From Halomonas sp. THAF5a (GTDB taxonomy: Bacteria; Pseudomonadota; Gammaproteobacteria; Pseudomonadales; Halomonadaceae): DNA of 64,000 bases. Location of the stretch: NCBI RefSeq assembly GCF_009363755.1, contig NZ_CP045417.1:1116001-1180000 (forward strand). The letters run 5' to 3'. The notes beneath the pieces were generated by a model. That model saw nothing but the letters and a program-made list of their open reading frames with translations. It did no database searches and was not told the origin of the DNA. Shown here one piece after another: positions 53,772 through 61,475 of this stretch; position 1 is the stretch's first letter, and the number at the start of each line of letters is the position of its first letter. The position numbers and the translations under genes were made by a program.

Positions 53772-54922
53772 GCGAAAATCCTCTTCAGATGCTCGGCTTC
53801 GGCAGCGACAATGGTCGCGGCGAGCTCCGCTTCTTGATATGTATTAGTAACTCCGAACGAAAAGCGAACGCTAGCGTATGCCTGGGCCTCACTCAGGCCC
53901 ATTGCACGTAGCACGTGGGAAGGCTCTGGTCGGCCGGTTGTACAGGCAGAGCTTTGCGAACAGTAGATGCCTAATGTATCAAGGCGGCCAACTAATGCTT
54001 GCCCGTCGATGCCCTCGAAGCAAAGATTCGATGTGTTACAGACTCGCTTATCGCGGTTCCCATTAATGAGCACCCATGAGCACCGGCCAAGCACTGTCTT
54101 CTCAAAGATGTCACGAAGTTTAGCCATATGAGCAATGGCTTCATGGTGCTTGCTGTAGCGCAGCTCAAGTGCACGCTGCAGTCCGGCGATACCGGCCGTA
54201 TTTTCGGTGCCGGCATGCCAACCGCCTTGTTGGCCACCTCCGACACAAAGAGGGTCGATGAGCGTTGGTTGCCGTGCGTAGAGGGCGCCAACGCCGGCTG
54301 GACCATTAAACTTATGGGCAGTCAGACTGAGGAAGTCGGGGTCGAGCTCCTCTATAAAATTTGTATCGATTTTTCCTATTGCCTGAGCTGCATCGATATG
54401 CAAGAGCGCACCATGCTCGCGCGCTAAAGCCGTAATCTCGCGGACCGGTTGAATAACACCGGTTTCATTATTGATCCATTGAATTGAGACAGCCGCATGG
54501 CGGTGGGCCAACAGTTGCTGACGCAGCACGCACAAGTCTACCTCACCCTCTGCGGTGGCCGTTATGACTTCTGTAGGTAATCCCTCAGCTTGTAGACGCG
54601 TTGCACAGCTTAAGATTGATGAATGCTCGATCGCAGTGGTAATGATGCAACTGCCATGACGGGCGAGAGAGCGTAGGGCGAGGTTGTTCGCCTCCGTGCC
54701 ACTTCCAGTAAAAAAGAATTTATCATCAGGCGTGCTGAGATAGCCTTGTAGCGTCTCGCGTGCGCGCTGCAGGAGACGACGTGCCGGCTCGCCCTGCCGA
54801 TGTCCGCTCGACGGGTTGCCGTATGCGGTACGGAGAGCCTCGCACACGGTTTCGACCACTTCCGGTAGAGGAGGGGTCGTTGCGTTGTGGTCCAAGTAGA
54901 TTTGCTGTGCGGGCTTTTTCAT
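53768..54922 (-). CDS. sspA: SspA: cysteine desulfurase
   Basis: PLP-dependent IscS/DndA-like enzyme (384 aa) that takes sulfur from cysteine for phosphorothioation. Visible: YLDHNATTP start, GTEANNLA, the PLP Lys in TAHKFNGPAG, and the catalytic Cys in QSSACTTGRPEPS with a flexible-loop context. It begins the leftward sspABCD operon. No clear ribosome-binding site was seen before the ATG at 54922. Confidence 0.93.
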   Translation of the reverse strand: MKKPAQQIYLDHNATTPPLPEVVETVCEALRTAYGNPSSGHRQGEPARRLLQRARETLQGYLSTPDDKFFFTGSGTEANNLALRSLARHGSCIITTAIEHSSILSCATRLQAEGLPTEVITATAEGEVDLCVLRQQLLAHRHAAVSIQWINNETGVIQPVREITALAREHGALLHIDAAQAIGKIDTNFIEELDPDFLSLTAHKFNGPAGVGALYARQPTLIDPLCVGGGQQGGWHAGTENTAGIAGLQRALELRYSKHHEAIAHMAKLRDIFEKTVLGRCSWVLINGNRDKRVCNTSNLCFEGIDGQALVGRLDTLGIYCSQSSACTTGRPEPSHVLRAMGLSEAQAYASVRFSFGVTNTYQEAELAATIVAAEAEHLKRIFA

Positions 54923-55438
54923 AGCGACAAAGGTATACGTTCTTCTTCAGCTGGACAAGGTCTTCCATGTGGATCCAGCAGTCACCGTTGCCGAGAGTAG
55001 CTACTGATTGTTTTCTTGGTCTGCTGAAGCCTGTGATTCGTAAGTCTTTGAAATAAAAGATATTAATGGCTTGGTCCAGTTTTGACATCTGGCGGAAGCC
55101 CTTCCTAGGCCTTCTGACGTCAGCTCTCGGCTTGTGGTGTCGTCATCGAGTCACCGGGTAAACTCGGGTTATGTTCGTAATACCTCAGAGAGTGCCCCGT
55201 CACTTGCGTAGCTGGCGCGCGTCTGCTGCTGTGGCAAACGTAAGGTGGTCGCAGACTGCAGCGACTCTACGTTGTTTGTGTAAGCAGAAAACGTATGTAA
55301 GTGTCTGATCTGTAAGAAAACCTGTAGAGAGAGCTGCCTAGAGTTGTCGAAAAAATGGATTCTTCCCTCGCCGTATCAGCGGCCAATCCATCTCGCAGGG
55401 CTCCATCCGTATTACGTTCTCGGTCGGCAGTGTTTAGA
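54923..55438. other. Upstream region of sspA
   Basis: About 515 bases without an identified gene. A minus-strand open frame begins at 55088 (MSKLDQAINIFYFKDL) and runs into sspA in another frame; it might encode a short leader or be a remnant. The sspA promoter must lie here, but no boxes can be fixed. Confidence 0.45.
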
Positions 55439-56129
55439 TCAGCTGAATTGCGTCACGGTGGCCCTCAGCCAGGGTAGCGTTGATGCTGACGGCATCGTGA
55501 CGCTGCGAGGTAGGCGTACCTCCCGGCTCGCGCCCCAGCCCTCGGACAAGGTTAAGTGAACACCGAACCTGACTGGCAACGGCCACGAGCGGTCATGTGC
55601 TCCGGGCAGCAGCGCTTCCACGGTAGGTATTGAGAAATTGAGCTTCTCCAAGGTGGCCCGGATGTCGTCATCCGTGATCCACCGACGCCAGCTGGGCAGG
55701 CCATCGGAGATGGCCTCCAGGTCCTTCTATAGGGGGGCAGCCAGGAGACCAGGTGGTCCGGCCTTGGCGGACCAGTGGGGGCCATGCGCATCGACGGCCC
55801 ACAGCATCCAGGTGCTGAGATCTGTGGACCAGCCGAGCAAGAGGTGGTACGCCATGCAGCGTTCGCGCATCTCCAGATTCAACCCCAGCGACATGCAGGG
55901 GATCACGCTCTGCAGACCGTCAGCCATCGCCATGACTCGATGGCGGTCGTCATCCTTACTGATGATGTCGGCGTGCAGCATAGAAGCCTCCCTGGGCAAG
56001 GCTGGTCCGCCACCGTCCGTGGTGGGCCGGTCATCCTTAACGGGTTGCCACCACTCGTCCATCGCATCGGAGAGCCCGTCTAGCTGGCGGGCTCCGAGTA
56101 CCATCTGGGGCAGGCGCTGTTGGTCCGGC
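55439..56129 (-). pseudogene. Unknown gene with an in-frame TAG
   Basis: The frame open from the metK remnant continues through ADIISKDDDRHRVMAMADGL and WSTDLSTWMLWAVDAHG, meets TAG at 55727-55729, and goes on in the same frame with KDLEAISDGLPSWRRWITDDD to 55439. Uninterrupted protein-like content on both sides shows a nonsense mutation. Family not recognised. Confidence 0.6.
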
Positions 56130-57279
56130 GGCGTTCGACGTGCCACGCGCGCTGCGTCCTGTAGCTGGCGGATCTGCGGCATCTCTTTCCAGGGTGACCG
56201 GATGTCATCCCTCCCGAAGTGACCGTAGGCTACGGTGTCGTAGTAGGGCTGAAACTGAAGGCTAAGGTCGTTGAGGATGCCGGCAATCGAAAAGTCGAAG
56301 GCCTTGTGCATGGAGCGCTCCAGCGTTCTCATCGAGCACCGTGCCGGTGGCGTGGGTATCCACCAGCAGCGAGACGGGGTCGGGGCGCCCGATGGCATAG
56401 GCCAGCTGCAGCGTTGCCTGTCGCCACCAGATGCTTGGCGACCCTGGGCGCGGCATAGGCACCACGATTCATCTTGGTGGGGTTCTTGCCTTAGAAGGCA
56501 CCGCCTTGGGGCAGCGACCGCCATAGCTGTCGACGATGACCTTGCGCCCAGTTAGGCCGGCATCGGCCTGGGGCCGCGGATCTCGAAGCGCCCGGCCGGG
56601 TTGATCAGGTAGCGGATCGAGTGGCCGCGCAGCCCCTCGGGAATCATCGGTTCGATGAGCTCATGAGGCAGCATCTCCTCGACGGTCTCGCTGACACGCT
56701 TTCGTCATGCTGGGTCGACAGCACCTCCGTTCCCACGGCGACTGGCTCCTCGTCCTCGTAGCGCATGGTAACCTGGGCTTTGGCATCCGGTCGCAGCCCC
56801 AGGGAAGAGTGCGGCTCTTGCGCAGCTCTCGGTGGCGCATCATCAGCTGGTGAGCGAGAAGGATCGGCAGCAGCATCAGCGTCGGGCTCTCGTCACAGCC
56901 GTAGCCGTCCATCAGCCCCCTCGGTCTCCGGCGCCGTACTCTTCGTCTCGCTCCACTGCTTGCGCAATCTGCAGTGACTGCTGGTTCACGCGGACCACTA
57001 TCTTGCACTTGTCGGGATCGATTCCGAGGAAGGTCTCGCTGTAGACGGTGTCGAGCAGGGCGTTGCGCACGATGCCTGGAATCTTCTCAAGCACTTGGTT
57101 CATGACGCAGTTTGGTGGGAAAGCCGATCTCACCGGCACCAGATGGGAGCGATCAGGGGCTCTCAGGCGACCCGGGCCATCGGCTCGATCTCGAAGTAGC
57201 GATCCAGGATTACGTCGGAGATGGGATTGACGAGCTTATTGGGATGGCCGTCGCAGACGGATTCTGAGTGGCGGGTCAT
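56130..57279 (-). pseudogene. metK: metK-like S-adenosylmethionine synthetase, decayed
   Basis: Fragments of AdoMet synthetase appear in order over several frames: ESVCDGHPNKLVNPISDVIL (start, 57279), [29 protein letters not shown], a LINPAGRFEIRGP block near 56600, and AYGHFGRDDIRSPW at the C-terminus. The first break is a TGA (57163) just where the family has Cys-Glu after ARVA, and several frameshifts follow. The start overlaps the stop of the CHC2-like gene (ATGA). A functional copy must exist elsewhere. Confidence 0.85.
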
Positions 57280-57953
57280 GAGCAGTCCCCCTTGCGTTGG
57301 TGCGCCAATGCCTCCAACTCGGCGGTGCCTCCTTTCACTCGGCAGTAGCCGCAACCAAACTGATCAGACCTGCTGCTGACCATCAGTCGGTGGCTCTTTC
57401 CGGGGCAGTCGGCGTACCAGGTGGAAGGCGATCGGCCGGCGGGCTCGGGCCGCAGGCCCAGCCTGCGGGCCAACACGAGGATCGGTGCCTGGGACTGCAC
57501 TTCGGCCTCCTGGCGGTTGCGCTCGATTTCGGCCTCCAACTCGCCGACGATGCGGTGATGGGTCAACTCGGTGATCAGGGGACCCTCGCGAAAATCTTCG
57601 GGCCAGACATGGCCGTGGCGGGCGGCGGTAAGGGCACGAAACAGGATCTCCGCCCCCGTGGCGCGGGCACCCTGGCTGCCGGCATAGGCCACGCGACCCT
57701 GTTGATAGGCAGTGGCTAGTTGCTCCTCCCGCGGCTTGCCGGGGGCATCGTGGTTTAGAGCGGCGGACCACAGCTCGTCCCTTCCGGCGTGTCGCCGGAA
57801 GAAGAGCGCCTCGGGGATCACGTCAACGGCGCCGAGGTTGATCTCCTGCATGCAGGCAAGCTCGGCATCGTCGGGTACGGAGATGCGGTTCTCGGGCTGT
57901 TTGAGCCAGACATCCAGCGTGAGGTCGCGGGGTGGCTGATGAAGGTAGGGCAT
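57276..57953 (-). CDS. CHC2-like zinc-finger protein of the island
   Basis: A 225-aa protein. The C-terminal CPGKSHRLMVSSRSDQFGC followed by GYCRVKGG has the C-x3-H-x13-C-x2-C pattern of primase-type CHC2 zinc fingers, though no primase TOPRIM domain follows. The N-terminal part (RDLTLDVWLKQPENRISVP) is unknown. The ATG at 57953 follows AAGGAG. Possibly a DNA-binding accessory of replication or transfer; function not established. Confidence 0.6.
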   Translation of the reverse strand: MPYLHQPPRDLTLDVWLKQPENRISVPDDAELACMQEINLGAVDVIPEALFFRRHAGRDELWSAALNHDAPGKPREEQLATAYQQGRVAYAGSQGARATGAEILFRALTAARHGHVWPEDFREGPLITELTHHRIVGELEAEIERNRQEAEVQSQAPILVLARRLGLRPEPAGRSPSTWYADCPGKSHRLMVSSRSDQFGCGYCRVKGGTAELEALAHQRKGDCS

Positions 57954-58018
57954 GTAATCTCCTTGTTCCACCCTTGGGATCGCTCGACAAGCGCCGACTC
58001 AGGGGGGAAGGGAGTCAC

Positions 58019-58076
58019 GGCGCCGCTTTAGCTGCATTTGTATTCCGCCCGCAAGTTGGTGCTTAAATCGGCGGTA
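58019..58076. repeat. Imperfect direct repeat, copy 1
   Basis: A ~58-base unit that shares CGCTTTAGC, GCATTTGTA, CGCCCGCAAG and AAATCGGCG with the unit at 58131-58188, at a period of 112 bases and roughly 80% identity. The terminator at 58095-58123 lies between the two copies. Confidence 0.75.
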
Positions 58077-58094
58077 GCCTGTTGGCCAGGCAAC

Positions 58095-58123
58095 AAAAAA
58101 CCGCTCAGCACGTGCTAAAGCGG
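58095..58123 (-). terminator. Rho-independent terminator, minus strand
   Basis: Stem CCGCT/AGCGG extended by the palindrome AGCACGTGCT, followed on the minus strand directly by TTTTTT (58100-58095). It would stop leftward transcription, for example from the integrase gene. Confidence 0.72.
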
Positions 58124-58130
58124 GCCTCTT

Positions 58131-58188
58131 AGCGTCGCTTTAGCGGCATTTGTAGAGCGCCCGCAAGCTGAGGTTCAAATCGGCGCTG
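58131..58188. repeat. Imperfect direct repeat, copy 2
   Basis: Second copy of the unit described at 58019-58076. The two copies flank the terminator symmetrically. This might be a duplicated regulatory RNA end or binding site. Confidence 0.75.
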
Positions 58189-58377
58189 ACTCAACGGTAG
58201 ACAGCGAGGGCCAGGCATGTCAACGGGGCATGGGACACCGCGGACCTCGGTGTCGGCGGGATGGTTGTCCGGTCGGCACCGGGAGGCCTGCTAACGTCTC
58301 CCTGAACTATTCTATCGTCAGGTAGAGTTGTGATGTGATTGGACCACGTTGGTATCGGAGCGGATGAGGGCGATGTC

Positions 58378-58932
58378 ATGCCGATAAAGGCGCGGCGGCG
58401 CCAGCGGCGGGATGCCTTCGAACTCCTGTCCCTCTGGGTGACAGGATACGACGTGCAGGTTGAGCTGGGGGTGAATGGCCGCCTAAGAATGAAGCCCCTG
58501 TGGGGAGACCTCGATACGCCGGTGATGCTAGCGCGTAGCTGGCTGGAAGTGCGCGGTAAATGCGTGTATCCCGAGGAGCGCCAGGGGGAGAAGTTCGTCT
58601 TCACGATGGTGGGCGAGCAGAGCCCGCCGGGCTTTGCTAAAATCGTGGCCGACATCCAGCAGCGTGACCCGCATGGCATGCCTCAGTACCTAACGTACCG
58701 AGGTTCAACAGTGCCGGTCTTCGAGTGTCCGAAGGGGGTGACGCAGCTGCTTCGCCAGCGTCGGGACGATTCTTGGAGTGCGTGGATGGATGTCCCCGCC
58801 GGGTATCTCAGAGATTGCCTTACCGTGCTGAGCACCAAGGCCGTGCATTACATCTCTCTTCATGAACACATCGTCGAGAAGGAGCACTGGCTCAACAGCT
58901 TCGCGCTCCAGTCGAACGATCCCGCTGAATAA
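58378..58932 (+). CDS. Hypothetical protein
   Basis: A 184-aa protein from the ATG at 58378 (MPIKARRRQRRDAFELL); an in-frame ATG lies at 58339. Basic N-terminus, then mixed strands and helices; no domain, signal peptide or membrane segment recognised. GAGGGCGA precedes the start. Codon use looks coding throughout; it converges on the integrase gene. Confidence 0.6.
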   Translation: MPIKARRRQRRDAFELLSLWVTGYDVQVELGVNGRLRMKPLWGDLDTPVMLARSWLEVRGKCVYPEERQGEKFVFTMVGEQSPPGFAKIVADIQQRDPHGMPQYLTYRGSTVPVFECPKGVTQLLRQRRDDSWSAWMDVPAGYLRDCLTVLSTKAVHYISLHEHIVEKEHWLNSFALQSNDPAE

Positions 58933-59034
58933 ATCTCGACGAGCTGGCATGCCGACAAGGCCATCTCCGTTTCAAGCTACTCAGCGGGTGGCCCTATGCA
59001 GTTAGGGCAGAGCAGGGAGGCCGGCGTCAGAAGT

Positions 59035-60225
59035 TCAGGCAAGATAGTCTGCCCACTCTTGCATCATTGCTCGTCGCTTCTCGAAGAGGTCGCCTCGGCG
59101 GTAGGCCGCTTCGACCTTGTTCTCGATGGTGTGGGCCAGTGCCATTTCGGCTACATCACGGGGATAGCTGGTGACTTCGCCGGTCCAGTCACGAAAGCTC
59201 GACCGAAAACCGTGGGGGACATAGTCGCCATGCTCGCCATCCGGCCCATAACCTATGCCTCGCATCAACTGCAGCATGGCCATATTGGAGAGGGGGCGAC
59301 CCTGGCGAGCTCCGGGAAAGACATACGGATTGCCATTCACACGTGGCAGCTGGGTCAGCAGCGTCATCGCCTGACGAGACAGCGGCACTCGATGCTCTCG
59401 ACGTGCCTTCATTCGTTCGGCGGGGATCGTCCATGTCTCGTTGTCGAGATCTATCTCCGACCACTCCGAGCGCAGTACTTCTGAGGTTCGTGTCGCTGTC
59501 AGTATCAGGAACTGCAACGCTTTGGAGGAGATACTGGAGTAGCCCTGGAGCACGGCCATGAAGGCAGCGGCCTCGTCGTAAGGCATGGCCGGGTGGTGGG
59601 TCACCTTCTTGACCCTTGATGGCTTGGCCAAAAGCTTATCGAGGTGGCCACGCCAGCGGGCTGGGTTCACTGGGTCACGGTAGTTATGCGCCGCGGCGTA
59701 GTCGAGGACGTTCTCGATCCGCCCCTGCACCCGCTTGGCCGTCTCGGTTTTGCTGGTCCAGATCGGTGACAGTATCTTCAGGACATCCTGGGTGGTGACC
59801 TCATTGACCGGCTTGGTGCCGATTATCGGGCGGGCATAGGCCTTCAGGGTGCTGACCCACTGCCGCGCATGCTTGGCGTTCCGCCAGCTGCGGCGATGGG
59901 ACTTGATATAGCGCGCGGCACAGTTGGTGAAGGAGGGAGTTGTCTCGTCTGCTTGCTCTTCCTCTACCTTGGCCTCAAGGGGGTCAAGGCCCTCCTTGAC
60001 CAGGCTGCGGTTTTTGCCGGCACGAGCACGCGCTTCAGCAAGGTTGACGTCCGAATAGCTACCAAGGCCCATGTCGCGAAGCTTGCCATTTCGCCGGAAC
60101 CGATAGATCCAGCTTGCTCCCCTCTTCTTGCCGATCTTGAGATACAGGCCCTCGCCATCGTTGGTTAATCCAGGCTTGGCCTCCCTGACCAGCTTCTGTA
60201 CTCCACGTGTGGTGAGCTTGCCCAT
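59035..60225 (-). CDS. P4-type tyrosine integrase
   Basis: A 396-aa site-specific recombinase of the P4/DUF4102 family, which inserts islands at tRNA genes. Domains: N-terminal DUF4102 (LTNDGEGLYLKIGKKRG), core-binding SAM-like middle, catalytic C-terminus with Arg (TATRTSEVLRSEW), HGFRSSFRDW and HTIENKVEAAYRRGDL (Tyr nucleophile). The ATG at 60225 follows GAGGAGGCGGCC; the open frame continues to 60351 through tandem repeats and is not used. Its start faces the candidate att site at 60406. Confidence 0.93.
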   Translation of the reverse strand: MGKLTTRGVQKLVREAKPGLTNDGEGLYLKIGKKRGASWIYRFRRNGKLRDMGLGSYSDVNLAEARARAGKNRSLVKEGLDPLEAKVEEEQADETTPSFTNCAARYIKSHRRSWRNAKHARQWVSTLKAYARPIIGTKPVNEVTTQDVLKILSPIWTSKTETAKRVQGRIENVLDYAAAHNYRDPVNPARWRGHLDKLLAKPSRVKKVTHHPAMPYDEAAAFMAVLQGYSSISSKALQFLILTATRTSEVLRSEWSEIDLDNETWTIPAERMKARREHRVPLSRQAMTLLTQLPRVNGNPYVFPGARQGRPLSNMAMLQLMRGIGYGPDGEHGDYVPHGFRSSFRDWTGEVTSYPRDVAEMALAHTIENKVEAAYRRGDLFEKRRAMMQEWADYLA

Positions 60226-60259
60226 GGCCGCCTCCTCGTTGTCGATGAAATCAGCGTAC

Positions 60260-60295
60260 CATACCCTAGCCCATACTCTAGCCCATACTTTTACT
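60260..60295 (-). repeat. Three 12-bp tandem repeats upstream of the integrase
   Basis: CATACCCTAGCC, CATACTCTAGCC and the partial CATACTTTTACT follow one another 35 bases upstream of the integrase start. Iterated sites in this place often bind integrase or excisionase; here inferred. Confidence 0.75.
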
Positions 60296-60405
60296 CTGCA
60301 ATCAGCGATACAGCTTTGGATGTTTTTGGACAGAAAGACAAAAAAAGGCATGTAAAACAGATGGTAAATAAACTGTTCTGGATTTTATTGTATCTTAAAG
60401 CAGCG

Positions 60406-60421
60406 GACTCCCCCTCCGCCA
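60406..60421 (+). other. Candidate island attachment site (tRNA-Ser 3'-end-like)
   Basis: GACTCCCCCTCCGCCA resembles the T-arm and acceptor 3' end of a tRNA-Ser (family members end in CCGCCA), but no tRNA body precedes it. It is 180 bases from the integrase start and is followed by a rho-independent terminator, as a tRNA gene would be. Therefore it is likely one end of the island, with the complete tRNA at the other end outside the window. Match is by eye. Confidence 0.6.
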
Positions 60422-60435
60422 CGAATATCGAGAAA

Positions 60436-60461
60436 GCCGCTGAGCAATCAGCGGCTTTTTT
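60436..60461 (+). terminator. Rho-independent terminator after the att candidate
   Basis: 8-bp perfect stem GCCGCTGA/TCAGCGGC, loop GCAA, then six T. Probably the original terminator of the tRNA gene into which the island inserted. Confidence 0.88.
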
Positions 60462-60593
60462 GTTTTCTATCCTGCCTTAGCCGGTCCGGAACTGACTCTG
60501 ACTTACATCATGGAACCTCTCTTGAGACGCCGGATGGCATCCGAGACGAAGACCGTCAGCGAAGGCGATTGATGTTTGGCGATATTCGGTAAC

Positions 60594-60626
60594 GCCCCGG
60601 TTTAGGAGTGCCATCCTGAACCGGGC
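60594..60626. other. Long hairpin in the chromosomal flank
   Basis: CCCGGTTTAGGA and TCCTGAACCGGG pair over 12 bp (one G-T) with a 6-base loop. It lies downstream of the IclR gene (minus strand) with only a weak T stretch, so a terminator is possible but unproved. Confidence 0.55.
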
Positions 60627-60695
60627 CTTGTTATGTCAGGTGGGAGCCAGTAGCGAGTTTCCCAACTGGTATCAACCCCACTCCGCAGACCGGCA

Positions 60696-61370
60696 TTAGA
60701 AGTTGACGGGCCCATGCGGGAGGTATGCCTCTAACTCTTCTGCCTTTTCTCTCAAGACGTTGCGGTGTTGCTCCAGCGCTTCGGTAAAGCGCTCGCGAGG
60801 CCCGGAAAGTGCCAGGGCACCCAACAGCTCCCCATTAGGACGACGAATAGCGATGGCGGCGGCTGCCACCGAGGGCTCTCGTTCACCCATCGATACCTGG
60901 ACGTCACCGGGCTCACCATTACCTCTTAACACTCGCGCCGCGGCCCCCCGGTCCAGGGTAAGACGCGCTCCTTGCTCCAGGTGATGGCGGACCTCGTGTC
61001 GCCCATTCTCCCTATACAGGCATACCCGTTCCTCGCCGTCGCGGATATAGAAAGATGCCGTTTCACCGCTGGCATCACGCAATGCGACGAGTACTGGGCG
61101 TACCAATCCCTCGAGCCGCACACCTTCCCCGGCCAAGGGGGCCAGGCGCGCACATGCGGGCCCAATGCGGTAGATCCCGCGCTCATCCCGAACCACGAAT
61201 CCAAACACCTCTAGAGACGCCATGAGGCGCAAGATAGTGCTTTTGTAATAACCGGTAGCTTGGGACAGTTCTGTCAGTGAAAACTCACGGCGATGTTCAT
61301 TGAAGGCTTCCAGCAGAGTGAGTGCTCGCTCTACCGCCTCTACACGTCGTTGCGCCACGGGTGCCTCCAT
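60696..61370 (-). CDS. IclR-family transcription regulator
   Basis: The 224-aa protein has an N-terminal winged helix (TELSQATGYYKSTILRLMASLE) and a C-terminal effector domain. Divergent from the CoA-transferase gene with 105 bases between, so it likely controls the CoA-transferase/lyase/TAXI cluster in response to a small acid. Start at ATG 61370 (MEAPVAQRR); the open frame to 61427 is less likely. Confidence 0.9.
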   Translation of the reverse strand: MEAPVAQRRVEAVERALTLLEAFNEHRREFSLTELSQATGYYKSTILRLMASLEVFGFVVRDERGIYRIGPACARLAPLAGEGVRLEGLVRPVLVALRDASGETASFYIRDGEERVCLYRENGRHEVRHHLEQGARLTLDRGAAARVLRGNGEPGDVQVSMGEREPSVAAAAIAIRRPNGELLGALALSGPRERFTEALEQHRNVLREKAEELEAYLPHGPVNF

Positions 61371-61475
61371 AGTGTGCGACCAAAGGATGATGTTGCGACA
61401 GGCGAAACCAGGTTGCAACACTGCCAAGGGCTAACTATTCTCTCTAAGGAAACAGGTTCTATTGGAGGCAACAAC

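Noticed and set aside
29670..54922. Classification as a Dnd (double-strand phosphorothioation) system
   Set aside because: No DndE- or DndB-type protein is present, and the DUF4007 protein between desulfurase and ATPase is the Ssp hallmark. DptH-like similarity of one effector is kept as a note.
29670..54922. BREX system because of the large coiled-coil ATPase and kinase
   Set aside because: No PglZ-type alkaline phosphatase, BrxX/PglX methyltransferase or BrxL was seen; the sulfur genes give a better explanation.
54726..55088. 121-codon open frame overlapping the sspA start
   Set aside because: Half of it is a shadow of sspA; the upstream half could be a leader or remnant but cannot be supported.
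27438..57165. Stop-codon recoding or selenocysteine at the three in-frame stops
   Set aside because: All three stop codons occur once each in different damaged genes, without a SECIS-like element, so mutation is simpler.
58019..58188. CRISPR array
   Set aside because: Only two imperfect long repeats, with a terminator rather than spacers between, and no cas gene in the window.
58191..58679. 162-codon minus-strand open frame
   Set aside because: Ser/Arg/Pro-rich composition typical of an antisense shadow of the plus-strand hypothetical gene.
60406..60424. tmRNA 3' end as the integration site
   Set aside because: Gammaproteobacterial tmRNAs usually end in CUCCACCA-like sequence with a different T arm; the CCGCCA end suits tRNA-Ser better.
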